Source: an uncultured Oscillospiraceae bacterium (GTDB lineage: Bacteria; Bacillota; Clostridia; Oscillospirales; Oscillospiraceae). From it: a DNA stretch of 37,714 nucleotides. The notes below the pieces were generated by a model, which had not been told where the DNA came from, ran no database searches, and was given only the letters and a program-made list of their open reading frames with translations. Location of the stretch: NCBI GenBank assembly GCA_910587395.1, contig CAJULJ010000029.1, forward strand, positions 1 to 37,714, given 5' to 3'. Below are positions 7,512 to 15,256 of this stretch, in pieces. How positions within the stretch are numbered: position 1 is the stretch's first letter; each line of letters begins with the position of its first letter. Made by a program: the position numbers and the translations under genes.

Positions 7512-8219
7512 TCAGATGGTGCGCAGGGGATAGCCGCACCGCTCAACCGACCGCTCCGCCAGAACCATCATGGCGTCCACATAGAAGGAGGGCAGGGAGT
7601 GGTAGGTGGCAAACACGGACAGCTCCGTACAGGCCAGAATCGCGCAGTCGCACCCCGCTTTCCGGATGGCCCGGTCAATCTTGGCGAATTTGTCCCGGCT
7701 GCCCGTCTCCCCCTGCTTGATCTCGTCGTAGATGATGGACATGACCAGCTTCTGTGTGTCCGGGTCGGGGGCTACGGCCTCCATCCCTACTGCGGCGCAC
7801 TCCTTCTGATACAGGCCCGTTTGAATGGTGCCGTCGGTGCCCAGGATACCAGGGCGCTTTTTGCCCTGGGCGGCCAGGGCGGCGGCGGTCTCCCGCAGCA
7901 TGTGGATAATGGGCACGCCGATATCCCCTTGGAGCCGGTCGGCAAAGTAGTGGGAGGTGTTGCAGGGAATGGCCAGCACCGTGCAGCCGCAGCGCTCCAG
8001 CATGTTCGCATCCTTCAGCAGCCGCTTGTACAGCTCCTGCGTGTCGCCGGAGAGGATGGCGGCGGTGCGGTCGGGGATGGCGGTGTCGGACAGGATGAGG
8101 GCGGGGAGATGGTCCTGGTCCCGGGCCGCGTCGGTGCGGTCCAGCACAAACTGGTAGAACACCTGGGTGGCCTGGGGGCCCATGCCGCCCAGGACGCCTA
8201 ATTTCGCTTCCTGTTTCAT
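7512..8219 (-). CDS. Aspartate/glutamate racemase family protein, probable aspartate racemase
   Basis: The 235-aa cytoplasmic enzyme belongs to the cofactor-independent racemase family. It has the N-terminal GVLGGMGPQAT loop (8-18) and both catalytic cysteines in their usual motifs, PCNTSH (Cys86) and ACTEL (Cys197). GGMGP and the overall layout favour aspartate over glutamate racemase. The start is the ATG at 8219, which overlaps the TGA of the ATP-grasp gene as ATGA and has AAAGGAG close upstream, so the two are translationally coupled. A longer frame to 8294 is ignored. With the neighbouring D-Asp-ligase-like and Mur ligase genes it probably supplies D-aspartate for a wall peptide. Confidence 0.85.
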   Translation of the reverse strand: MKQEAKLGVLGGMGPQATQVFYQFVLDRTDAARDQDHLPALILSDTAIPDRTAAILSGDTQELYKRLLKDANMLERCGCTVLAIPCNTSHYFADRLQGDIGVPIIHMLRETAAALAAQGKKRPGILGTDGTIQTGLYQKECAAVGMEAVAPDPDTQKLVMSIIYDEIKQGETGSRDKFAKIDRAIRKAGCDCAILACTELSVFATYHSLPSFYVDAMMVLAERSVERCGYPLRTI

Positions 8220-9439
8220 CCGTTCTCCTTTGGCTTCACGCAGTATTTGCGGAAACGTACATAGTTGCCGATGTGGTTCTTCCAGATGCGCCAAATGCGT
8301 TTGAAGGTGTAGTCGGGCCGGTACTCCATGGAGTGGTGGTCCGCCCCGGCGCGAAACAGGGCCCTCATCTCCTGGTGGTAGTTCTTGGGGATGAACTGGT
8401 AGGCCAGCCGCCGGGGGATCATCCGCCAGATGGAGCGGTTTTTGGTGACGGTCAGCGGCATGTCCCGGCCCTCGATGAGATCGCCCACCAGATACCGGGC
8501 GATGTTGTGGCCGGAGCCGGTGACGTAATAATTGCTCCGGCCCTGCCGGGTGTTGATCTCAAAGGCCTTGAACTTTCCGTCCCGGCGGTCAAACTTGATG
8601 TCGAAGTTGGAAAAGCCCACGTACTCCAGGTCCTCCAGCATGTGGCGGATCTTGCCGCACAGTTCCTGGTCGTGCTCGGTGATGATGACGGCGTGGTTGC
8701 CGATGCCGTGGGGAGAGTGCTCCTCCAGCAGCACGTGGCCCAGGCACATCAGCTTCACCCTGCCGTGGGTGTCGGAGTAGTTGGTGAGCACCCGCATATA
8801 GGTGTCGTCGCCGGGAATGAACTCCTGGAGGATCATCCTGCCCGGATAGCCCGCGGCGTACACCTCGTCCAGGGCGGCGAGCAGTTCCTCCCAGGTCTGG
8901 CAGATGTACACCTTTTTCAGCTCCTTGTGACCGGTGGCCCAATAGGCCACGCCGTCGGCAGGCTTCGCCACATAAGGTGCCCCCCAGGGCAGCTTGAAGT
9001 CGTGGCCCATGTCCCGGTCGTAGATGAAGGTGGCCGGGTGGTTGATGCCGTACCGGTCGCACAGGGCGTAAAACTGCTCCTTGTCGGTGAGCTTATCCAG
9101 CATTTCCCCGCTGATATAGTTGCACCTCACATTAGGGGGGAACCGGTCCTTGAGGTGGGCGGCCAGCTTGACGTAGCTGTCCCCGCAGCCGATGACCAGA
9201 ACGATCTTGTCCGCACACTCCGTCGCCACGTTCTTCACGTTCCGGAGGAACGCGGCCTCGTCCTCGTTCTCCGGACAGGCGCGGTAGTCAATGATGGCGC
9301 TGTAGGCACAGGGAAATGTATCGGCAAATTTGCCGAAAGCGATGCTCTTGACTCCATAGGCCTCGTGAAAGGCCCGGGCCACGCTGTATACGTTGATGTC
9401 GCCGCCGAACAGCAGCGGCTGAAAATTGTGCTCGGACAT
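8216..9439 (-). CDS. ATP-grasp carboxylate-amine ligase, D-aspartate-ligase-like
   Basis: The 407-aa protein has an N-terminal segment LLFGGDINVYSVARAFHEAYG (about 10-30) close in pattern to the D-aspartate ligase of Enterococcus faecium (Aslfm), then ATP-grasp features: PYVAKPADG in the nucleotide-binding part, LQEFIPGDDT, and the metal-binding end NFDIKFDRRDGKFKAFEINTRQG. Such enzymes form an amide by way of an acyl-phosphate; the family precedent attaches D-Asp to the Lys side chain of the stem peptide. The gene starts 31 bp after relA with no terminator between and overlaps the racemase by four bases. The ATG at 9439 is taken; an in-frame TTG at 9445 has better spacing (5 bases) from the AAAAGGAG SD and may be the true start. 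Substrate specificity is inferred from context. Confidence 0.8.
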   Translation of the reverse strand: MSEHNFQPLLFGGDINVYSVARAFHEAYGVKSIAFGKFADTFPCAYSAIIDYRACPENEDEAAFLRNVKNVATECADKIVLVIGCGDSYVKLAAHLKDRFPPNVRCNYISGEMLDKLTDKEQFYALCDRYGINHPATFIYDRDMGHDFKLPWGAPYVAKPADGVAYWATGHKELKKVYICQTWEELLAALDEVYAAGYPGRMILQEFIPGDDTYMRVLTNYSDTHGRVKLMCLGHVLLEEHSPHGIGNHAVIITEHDQELCGKIRHMLEDLEYVGFSNFDIKFDRRDGKFKAFEINTRQGRSNYYVTGSGHNIARYLVGDLIEGRDMPLTVTKNRSIWRMIPRRLAYQFIPKNYHQEMRALFRAGADHHSMEYRPDYTFKRIWRIWKNHIGNYVRFRKYCVKPKENG

Positions 9440-9470
9440 TTGCAATCAGGCTCCTTTTGTATATACGGGT

Positions 9471-11711
9471 TCAGCCGCCCGCGCGGCGCACCAGGAACAC
9501 GCCGGGAATTTGAGAAAGCTTATGGATAACCCCTGTCAATTCCTTCTGGTCGCGGACAGCCAGCTCCAGGTAAATCATGGCATACCCGTCAGGCTGGCTG
9601 CGGGCGGACAGGTGGTTTACCTTCACCTTCACCGTGGACAGGGCCATGGCCACATCCAGCGCCAGCCCGTCCCGGTCCTTGGCGGAAATCTCAATCGACG
9701 TGCGGTAGCCCTCGGCTCCCACCGCGTTCTCCGCCCAGGCCACCTTGACCCAGCGCCCCTCCTCCTCCGGCTTGCGGCGGGCGGGATCGGCATTGGGGCA
9801 GTCCTGCCGGTGAATGGACACGCCGTAGCCCTTGGTGATGAAGCCCACCACCGGGTCCCCCGGCACGGGTGTGCAGCACTTGGAGAACTTCACCATGCAG
9901 TTGTCCAGTCCGGCCACAATGATGCCGCTGTTGGACCGCTTGGGGGCCAAGATGGAATCCTTGGGGGTGGAGGGATACACCGTCTCCCCCGTGGACACGG
10001 CGGACTGGATGGCCTCCTGCTCGGCCCGCTGGCGCTCCACGCGGCCCAGCCGGGTCATCTCCTCCTTGATGCGGGCGGCGGCCTTCTGGGCGGACAGCCC
10101 GCCGTAGCCGATGGCGGCGTAGAGCTCGTCCAGCTGGCCGCAGCGAACCCGCTTGAGCAGGACCTCCAGCAGGTCGGGGTTGGCGGTAATGGCGCCCAGG
10201 GACAGCCCCGCATGCTTCAGCTCGGACTCGAACATGGCCCTGCCGGTGGCGATGTTCTCCTCCCGGCGCTCCTTTTTGAACCACTGGCGGATCTTGTTGC
10301 GGGCCTCGTTGGACTTGCAGATCTTCATCCAGTCCCGGCTGGGGCCCTTGGCGGACTTGGAGGTGATGATTTCCACAATATCGCCGTTTTTCAGCGGCGT
10401 CTCAAAGGTGACGATACGCCCGTTCACCCGGGCCCCCGTCATGGAGTTGCCGATGGCGGAGTGGATGGAATAGGCAAAGTCGATGGGGGTGGCCCCGGCG
10501 GGCAGGCTCTTCACATCTCCGTTGGGCGTGAACACAAACACCTCGTCGGCAAACATGTCCACCCGCAGGGTGCGGACAAATTCGTCCGGGTCGGTGTCCT
10601 GCTGGCTCTCCAGCAGCTTGCGCACCCACTCGAAGTCCCGCTCCGTGCCCAGCCGCTGGTTGGCCATGCCCTGCTTGTATTTCCAGTGGGCGGCCACGCC
10701 GTATTCGGCGGTCTGGTGCATCTGCCAGGTGCGGATCTGCACCTCGAAGGGAATTCCGTCCCGCCCCACCACGGTGGTGTGCAGGGATTGGTAGCCGTTG
10801 GGCTTGGGGGTGCCGATATAGTCCTTGAACCGGCCCAGCACCGGCTTGAACATGTCGTGAATGCAGCCCAGCACGTTATAGCAGGCGGGGATGTCCTCCA
10901 CAATGACCCGGAAGGCGTACAGGTCAAAAATTTCGTTCAGCGTCTTGCCCTGGGAGTACATTTTGCGGTAGATGGAGTAAATGTGCTTGAGCCGCCCGTA
11001 GACCTTGCACCTGACCCCTTCTGCGGCCAGCCGTTCCTCAATGTGGGACTGCATGGCGTCCACAAAGCCCGCGTGGAGGGTGGTGATGTTGGTCAGCTCA
11101 TCTTTGACATCCCGGAAGCCCACCGGGTCCAGATACTCCAGGGACAGGTCCTCCAGCTCCCACTTCAGCTTCTGCATACCCAGGCGGTGGGCGATGGGAG
11201 CGTAGACCTCCATGGTCTCCAGGGCCTTTTCCTTCTGCTTGAGGTCGGACTGGTATTGCAGCGTGCGCATGTTGTGCAGCCGGTCGCACAGCTTGATGAG
11301 GATGACCCGCACGTCCTTGGCCATGGCCATGAACATTTTGCGCAGGTTCTCCATCTGCTCGTCCTCGCGGGAAGTGTACTGCATCCGGGTCAGCTTGGTG
11401 ACGCCCTCCACCAGATCGGCGACTTGGGAGCCGAACAGACGGGCGATCTCGTCGTGGGTGGAATCCGTGTCCTCAATGCAGTCGTGGAGCAGGGCGGCGA
11501 CAATGGAATCCCCGTCCAGGTCTAGCTCATTGACGATCTCCGCCACGGCGATGGGGTGGATGATATAGGGCTCCCCGCTCTTGCGCAGCTGGGGCCCGTG
11601 GTGTTCGTTGGCGTATTCAAAGGCGGCGCGGATTCTGGCCGCGTCCGCGTGGGGATGCGCGGCCAGAATCGCCCGCTCCAATTCCTCGTATCTCTCATGT
11701 GCCAAATCCAT
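9471..11711 (-). CDS. relA: Bifunctional (p)ppGpp synthetase/hydrolase, Rel type
   Basis: The 746-aa enzyme makes and degrades the alarmone (p)ppGpp. The N-terminal HD hydrolase domain is intact (HPIAVAEIV near 52-60, HDCIED at 76-81). The synthetase domain holds the RFKDYIGTPKPNGYQSLH motif, whose RxKD form marks bifunctional Rel/SpoT enzymes rather than synthetase-only RelA. A TGS domain (VFVFTPNGDVKSLPAGATPIDFAY) and a C-terminal ACT domain follow. The start is the ATG at 11711 with AAGGAGG seven bases upstream; the longer frame to 11777 runs into the repeat region. It lies downstream of recJ, with tandem hairpin repeats in the 248-bp gap, and upstream of the D-amino-acid/Mur ligase genes. 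Confidence 0.96.
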   Translation of the reverse strand: MDLAHERYEELERAILAAHPHADAARIRAAFEYANEHHGPQLRKSGEPYIIHPIAVAEIVNELDLDGDSIVAALLHDCIEDTDSTHDEIARLFGSQVADLVEGVTKLTRMQYTSREDEQMENLRKMFMAMAKDVRVILIKLCDRLHNMRTLQYQSDLKQKEKALETMEVYAPIAHRLGMQKLKWELEDLSLEYLDPVGFRDVKDELTNITTLHAGFVDAMQSHIEERLAAEGVRCKVYGRLKHIYSIYRKMYSQGKTLNEIFDLYAFRVIVEDIPACYNVLGCIHDMFKPVLGRFKDYIGTPKPNGYQSLHTTVVGRDGIPFEVQIRTWQMHQTAEYGVAAHWKYKQGMANQRLGTERDFEWVRKLLESQQDTDPDEFVRTLRVDMFADEVFVFTPNGDVKSLPAGATPIDFAYSIHSAIGNSMTGARVNGRIVTFETPLKNGDIVEIITSKSAKGPSRDWMKICKSNEARNKIRQWFKKERREENIATGRAMFESELKHAGLSLGAITANPDLLEVLLKRVRCGQLDELYAAIGYGGLSAQKAAARIKEEMTRLGRVERQRAEQEAIQSAVSTGETVYPSTPKDSILAPKRSNSGIIVAGLDNCMVKFSKCCTPVPGDPVVGFITKGYGVSIHRQDCPNADPARRKPEEEGRWVKVAWAENAVGAEGYRTSIEISAKDRDGLALDVAMALSTVKVKVNHLSARSQPDGYAMIYLELAVRDQKELTGVIHKLSQIPGVFLVRRAGG

Positions 11712-11733
11712 AACGGCGCCTCCTTCGTCGAGG

Positions 11734-11839
11734 CAAAGTCCGCTCAATTCCGCTTCCGCCTGCGGCGAAAGCTCCATTCGCTCCCTTGCCTCTCCTCTCC
11801 CCGCAAAGCCGAAGGCCGACTTTGCGGGGACCCCTTGAG
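11734..11839. repeat. Dispersed hairpin repeat, copy 2 (first of a tandem pair)
   Basis: This unit begins caaagtccgctcaattccgc and is repeated 106 bp further on. It contains an imperfect stem gcttccgcc/ggcgaaagc and a perfect 10-bp stem ccccgcaaag (11799-11808) with ctttgcgggg (11820-11829). It lies in the recJ-relA gap and would be transcribed in the relA leader. Confidence 0.8.
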
Positions 11840-11938
11840 CAAAGTCCGCTCAATTCCGCTTCCGCCTGCGGCGAAAGCTGTGTTCGCTCCCTGCTTCTCC
11901 TTCCCACAAAGCCGAAGAGGGGGTTTGTGGGAAGTTGT
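11840..11938. repeat. Dispersed hairpin repeat, copy 3 (second of a tandem pair)
   Basis: Its first 45 bases are nearly identical to copy 2. The second stem is cttcccacaaa (11900-11910) with tttgtgggaag (11924-11934): both arms differ from copy 2, yet pairing is kept. Confidence 0.8.
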
Positions 11939-11959
11939 TGGGCTTCTGCCCAATCAGCG

Positions 11960-14026
11960 CTATCGTTCTTCCTCCAGCAGCCGCCGCAGAGTGCGCATCA
12001 TGGCCGCCTGCTCCAAATCCACTTTATTCTCCGGGCGGCACAGGTGAAGCTGGTCCTGCTCCAGATGGATGAGTCCCCGGTCCCCCATGACGTGGAGGCA
12101 GACCAGCGTGCGGCCGTAAGCGGTGCGGCCGTCGGGCTGCTTTGCCGCCTGCCGCAGCAGGGAAGGTCCCGCCTCCATCCAGCCCCCCACGCAGTTGTGC
12201 TCCAAAAACCGCCACAGCCGTGCGAAGTCCTGCCGGGAGGGGAGCAGCAGACCCGCCTCCCACCGGGACAGGTCTTCCCCCTCCCGCAGGCGCTGAAACA
12301 GCTCCTGCTCCAGCTGGGCCCGGGTGGGAGCGGGGCGCAGGTCGCACAGCTGGAGCTGCACCGTGCGGTTTCCCCGGAACTCGTTGATCTGGGGAGTGAA
12401 GATCACGTCCAGCCTGTCCCCCGCAGACACGCTGCAGGCGGCGCAGTTGGCGGAGAAAAAGATGGCGTCCAGCACCACGCCGTCCCGGCGCAGCTTGATT
12501 TTCAGGTGCCGGCCGCCACCCACGTCGCAGCAGGACAGCACACAGCCCCCCCGCAGCAAAAACACCGGCTTGGGGTTGCCCGTGCCGAAGGGCTCCAGCT
12601 GGGACAGAGACTCCACCTGGGGGGCGGTGAGCTGGGAGCAGTGCTCGATCTCGGCGTCCACGTCGATGACGGACTCCATGGGCTCGCCCCCGGTGCGCAG
12701 GGTCACCAGACGGCAGACGGCCTCCCGGAAGGCGGGGATGTTCTCCTCCAGAATGGTGAAGCCCGCCGCCATCTCGTGGCCGCCGTAGCCCTCCAGAAGG
12801 TGGGCGCAGGACTCCAGGGCGGCGAACAGGTTAAACCCGCCGAAGGACCGGCAGGAACCCTTGCCCTGGCCGTGCTCCAGGCAGATCATAAAGGCGGGAC
12901 AGGAGTATTTTTCCGCCAGCCGGGAGGCCACGATGCCCACCACTCCCTGGTGCCAGCCCTCGCCCGCCAGCACGATGGCGGGGGCGGCCAGCTGGGGCCG
13001 GGCCTCCAGCAGAGCGGCGCATTGCTCGTAGATATCCAGCTCAATGGCCTGCCGCTCCCGGTTCAGGCGGCACAGGGTGTGGGCCAGGGCCTCTCCCCGC
13101 TCCTCGTCCCGGGTGAGCAGCAGCTCCAGGGCCACCATGGCCTGCTCCATCCGCCCGGCGGCGTTGATCCGGGGGGCCAGGCCGTAGCCGATGGTGACGG
13201 CGGTGGGGAGGCTGCCGGGGTCCAGTCCCGCCTCCCGCAGCAGGGCCCGCAGGCCGGGGCGCTGGGTGCGGCCCAGCAGCTCCAGCCCCATGCGGACCAG
13301 GGAGCGGTTCTCATCGGTGAGGCGCATCACGTCGGCCACGGTGCCGATGGCGGCCAGCTCACCGAAGCGGAGGAACACCGTTTCCCGTGCCTGGGGCGGG
13401 ACCAGGGCCTGAGCCACCTTCAACGCCACCCCCACCCCCGCCAGCTCCGGGAAGGGATAGGGGCAGTCGTCCCGCCGGGGGTCCACCACAGCCACGGCGT
13501 CAGGGAGCTTGTCCTTGCAGTGATGGTGGTCGGTGACCACCACATCCACCCCCAGCGAGCGGGCGAATTCCACCTCGTCGTCGGCGGTGATGCCGCAGTC
13601 CACGGTGACGATGAGGCGCACCCCCTGGTCCGCCAGCCGGGTGACGGCGCCGGGGTTCAGTCCGTAGCCCTCCTCGGTGCGGTCGGGGATGTAGCTGACC
13701 ACCTCGCCCCCCTGCCAGGCAAGGGCCTCGGTGAGCAGGCAGGTGGCGGTGATGCCGTCCACGTCGTAGTCGCCGTAGACGCAGATGAGCTCGTGGGCGC
13801 CGATGGAGCGGCGGATGCGCTCCACGGCCTTGTCCATGTCCTTGAGGAGGAAGGGGTCGTGAAACCGCTCCGGCCCGCTGGAGAGGAATTGGGCGGCCTT
13901 GTCCGGTCCGTCCAGCCCGCGGGAGGACAGGATGGCGGCGCACAGGGGGGACAGGCCCGACTCCTCCAGCGCGCGCCGGGCCGCCGGCGCGGCCGGACGG
14001 CGCAGGTTCCAGTGCTGATATTTCAT
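11960..14026 (-). CDS. recJ: Single-stranded-DNA-specific exonuclease RecJ
   Basis: The 688-aa enzyme is a 5'-3' single-strand exonuclease of the DHH superfamily used in recombination and repair. It shows motif I DYDVDG (86-91), the DHH-type motif VTDHHHCKDKLPDAVAVVDPRRDDCPY, the AIGTVADVM stretch, and in the second half the DHHA1 signatures APRINAAGRM and GGHEMAAGF; an OB-fold-like region follows. The start is the ATG at 14026 with AGGAGG eight bases upstream; the longer frame to 14113 spans the promoter. A consensus promoter lies about 60 bp upstream. It is the first gene of a minus-strand series leading to relA. Confidence 0.95.
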   Translation of the reverse strand: MKYQHWNLRRPAAPAARRALEESGLSPLCAAILSSRGLDGPDKAAQFLSSGPERFHDPFLLKDMDKAVERIRRSIGAHELICVYGDYDVDGITATCLLTEALAWQGGEVVSYIPDRTEEGYGLNPGAVTRLADQGVRLIVTVDCGITADDEVEFARSLGVDVVVTDHHHCKDKLPDAVAVVDPRRDDCPYPFPELAGVGVALKVAQALVPPQARETVFLRFGELAAIGTVADVMRLTDENRSLVRMGLELLGRTQRPGLRALLREAGLDPGSLPTAVTIGYGLAPRINAAGRMEQAMVALELLLTRDEERGEALAHTLCRLNRERQAIELDIYEQCAALLEARPQLAAPAIVLAGEGWHQGVVGIVASRLAEKYSCPAFMICLEHGQGKGSCRSFGGFNLFAALESCAHLLEGYGGHEMAAGFTILEENIPAFREAVCRLVTLRTGGEPMESVIDVDAEIEHCSQLTAPQVESLSQLEPFGTGNPKPVFLLRGGCVLSCCDVGGGRHLKIKLRRDGVVLDAIFFSANCAACSVSAGDRLDVIFTPQINEFRGNRTVQLQLCDLRPAPTRAQLEQELFQRLREGEDLSRWEAGLLLPSRQDFARLWRFLEHNCVGGWMEAGPSLLRQAAKQPDGRTAYGRTLVCLHVMGDRGLIHLEQDQLHLCRPENKVDLEQAAMMRTLRRLLEEER

Positions 14027-14084
14027 GTGCCGTCCCTCCTGACCGAACGCCCGTCTTGGGGCATTGTTTCCAATATAACAATCT

Positions 14085-14113
14085 ATTATAGCAAATCTCC
14101 CCCCCCATTTCAA
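14085..14113 (-). promoter_or_regulatory. Sigma-A promoter of recJ (and probably relA and genes beyond)
   Basis: On the minus strand, TTGAAA, 17 bp and TATAAT lie about 60 bp before recJ. The spacer holds a run of eight G. No other clear promoter was seen before relA or the ATP-grasp gene, so this one may drive the series. Confidence 0.75.
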
Positions 14114-14118
14114 CAGGC

Positions 14119-14157
14119 AAAAAAGACAGGCCGTCCAATCGGACAGCCTGTCTTTTC
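14119..14157 (-). terminator. Rho-independent terminator after mntP
   Basis: The minus-strand hairpin aaaagacaggctgtcc / ggacggcctgtctttt (one G-U pair, four-base loop) is followed by a T-run. It insulates mntP from the recJ promoter. Confidence 0.85.
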
Positions 14158-14169
14158 AAGCGCAGAGAA

Positions 14170-14736
14170 TCAGAACGGCAGCAGCTCCAGATGCTCCAGC
14201 AGGATTTTCAGCCCGATGAGCGCCAGCACCACCCCGCCAAACAGCTCCGCCTTGGATTTGTACCGGGTGCCGAACACGTTGCCCACCTTCACCCCGATGG
14301 CGGAGATGATGAAGGTGCATACCCCGATGAGGGTAATGGCGGGGAGAATGTCCACCCGCAAAAAGGCGAAGGTGACCCCCACCGCCAGCGCGTCGATGGA
14401 GGTGGCCACCGCCAGCAGCAGCATGGTCATAGGGGCCAGGGAGGGGTTGCAGTCCTCCTCGTCCTTGCTCAAGGCCTCCCGGATCATGCCGCCCCCGATG
14501 AGGGAGAGCAGGATAAAGGCGATCCAGTGGTCCACGGCGGCGATCATGTCGGCGAAGGCCGCCCCCAGCAGCCAGCCGATGAGCGGCATCAGCGCCTGAA
14601 AAGCGCCGAACCACAGCCCCACGATCATGGCGTGCCGGGGCATCAGCCCCCGGATGGACAGCCCCTTGCAGATAGACACCGCGAAGGCGTCCATGGACAG
14701 TCCTACGGCCAGAATAAACAGCGCGGTAAATCCCAT
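14170..14736 (-). CDS. mntP: Manganese efflux pump MntP
   Basis: The 188-aa integral membrane protein has about six hydrophobic helices and the paired conserved motifs of the MntP (DUF204) family: SMDAFAVSICKG in helix 1 and SIDALAVGVTF in the second half, whose acidic residues are thought to bind Mn2+. It exports excess manganese. It has the usual family length, and the ATG at 14736 follows AAGGGATGA. The function is strongly supported by the yybP-ykoY-type Mn2+ riboswitch and terminator in its leader (14781-14990). It forms a one-gene unit with its own promoter and terminator. Confidence 0.95.
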   Translation of the reverse strand: MGFTALFILAVGLSMDAFAVSICKGLSIRGLMPRHAMIVGLWFGAFQALMPLIGWLLGAAFADMIAAVDHWIAFILLSLIGGGMIREALSKDEEDCNPSLAPMTMLLLAVATSIDALAVGVTFAFLRVDILPAITLIGVCTFIISAIGVKVGNVFGTRYKSKAELFGGVVLALIGLKILLEHLELLPF

Positions 14737-14780
14737 GATACATCATCCCTTCTTTTTGTTTGAAAGGTATGCGGGAAAAT

Positions 14781-14990
14781 AAAAAAAGAGACTATACCCG
14801 CACCCATGCGGATAAGTCTCATCGTCACCGGAACAGCTGCCCTCGCCTGCTGCGCTGTTTCTCCTCTCCCCGCGAAATTCCGCTTTGCCGGGCTTCCGCG
14901 GGGATCTCCATGCCCGGCCAGGCAGAAAACCGCCAGTATGTTGACCGGGCCGCGGCAGAATATCTGCCGCCGACTACTCCCTTATCAGTA
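14781..14990 (-). promoter_or_regulatory. yybP-ykoY manganese riboswitch with expression-platform terminator
   Basis: The minus-strand leader carries the hallmark AAGGGAGTAG near its 5' end, CGGTCAACATACTGG in the middle and GACGATGAGACTTATCC at the 3' side. GATAAG (14981-14986) can pair with CTTATC (14811-14816) to close the aptamer. The same CTTATC is part of the terminator stem GAGACTTATCCGC / GCGGGTATAGTCTC (14787-14820), followed by seven T. The two folds exclude each other, the known design of an ON switch in which Mn2+ stabilises the aptamer and lets mntP be read. Confidence 0.88.
14860..14908. repeat. Dispersed hairpin repeat, copy 4 (diverged, inside the riboswitch)
   Basis: The tract ctcctctccccgcg and its partner cgcgggga (14867-14874 with 14897-14904) resemble the second stem of the copies at 3825 and 11734. 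Here it sits within a variable arm of the mntP riboswitch. Confidence 0.45.
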
Positions 14991-14995
14991 GGTGA

Positions 14996-15025
14996 ATTTT
15001 AACCGGAAAGCCGGCGGTTAGTCAA
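14996..15025 (-). promoter_or_regulatory. Sigma-A promoter of the mntP riboswitch transcript
   Basis: On the minus strand TTGACT, 18 bp and TAAAAT place the start near 14989, at the 5' edge of the aptamer. Confidence 0.7.
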
Positions 15026-15108
15026 GAATAACTCTCTAAGGCCGCCCGTTTTTGGGACGCATTGGAGGGAATGACAAACAGCTTTTAAATAAACCTTGAA
15101 TTTTTCAC

Positions 15109-15143
15109 CGGAACGGTTGTGTTCCCGGCGGGAAAAGTATAAT
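15109..15143 (+). promoter_or_regulatory. Probable promoter/operator of the ABC transporter genes
   Basis: TATAAT at 15138-15143 is preceded by an inverted repeat CCGGAAC/GTTCCCGG around 15109-15129, where the -35 box (possibly TTGTGT, short spacer) would lie. A repressor bound there could control the transporter. The rest of the gap from 15026 to 15256 shows no ORF. Confidence 0.4.
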
Positions 15144-15256
15144 ATTTAATCATTCGGAAACGGAACGGAAATACTGCGTAAACACCGGACCGCTATCCTG
15201 TATCCGGAGGCAGAGGGCGGACCGGCGCGCGCGATTTCCGAAATGGGAGGATGGGC

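Noticed and set aside
11734..11938. Tandem hairpins between recJ and relA as transcription terminators
   Set aside because: The stems are strong but no T-run follows on either strand, so they fit a repeat element or processing site better.
5949..14599. Long plus-strand open frames opposite the Mur ligase, relA and recJ genes (up to 937 codons)
   Set aside because: They mirror well-recognised genes on the minus strand, their translations are rich in Gly, His, Gln and Val without any domain, and they arise from GC-rich third positions.
3825..14908. CRISPR array from the recurring hairpin unit
   Set aside because: The units are far apart or only two in tandem, are about 100 bp long, and have no regular spacers or cas genes nearby.
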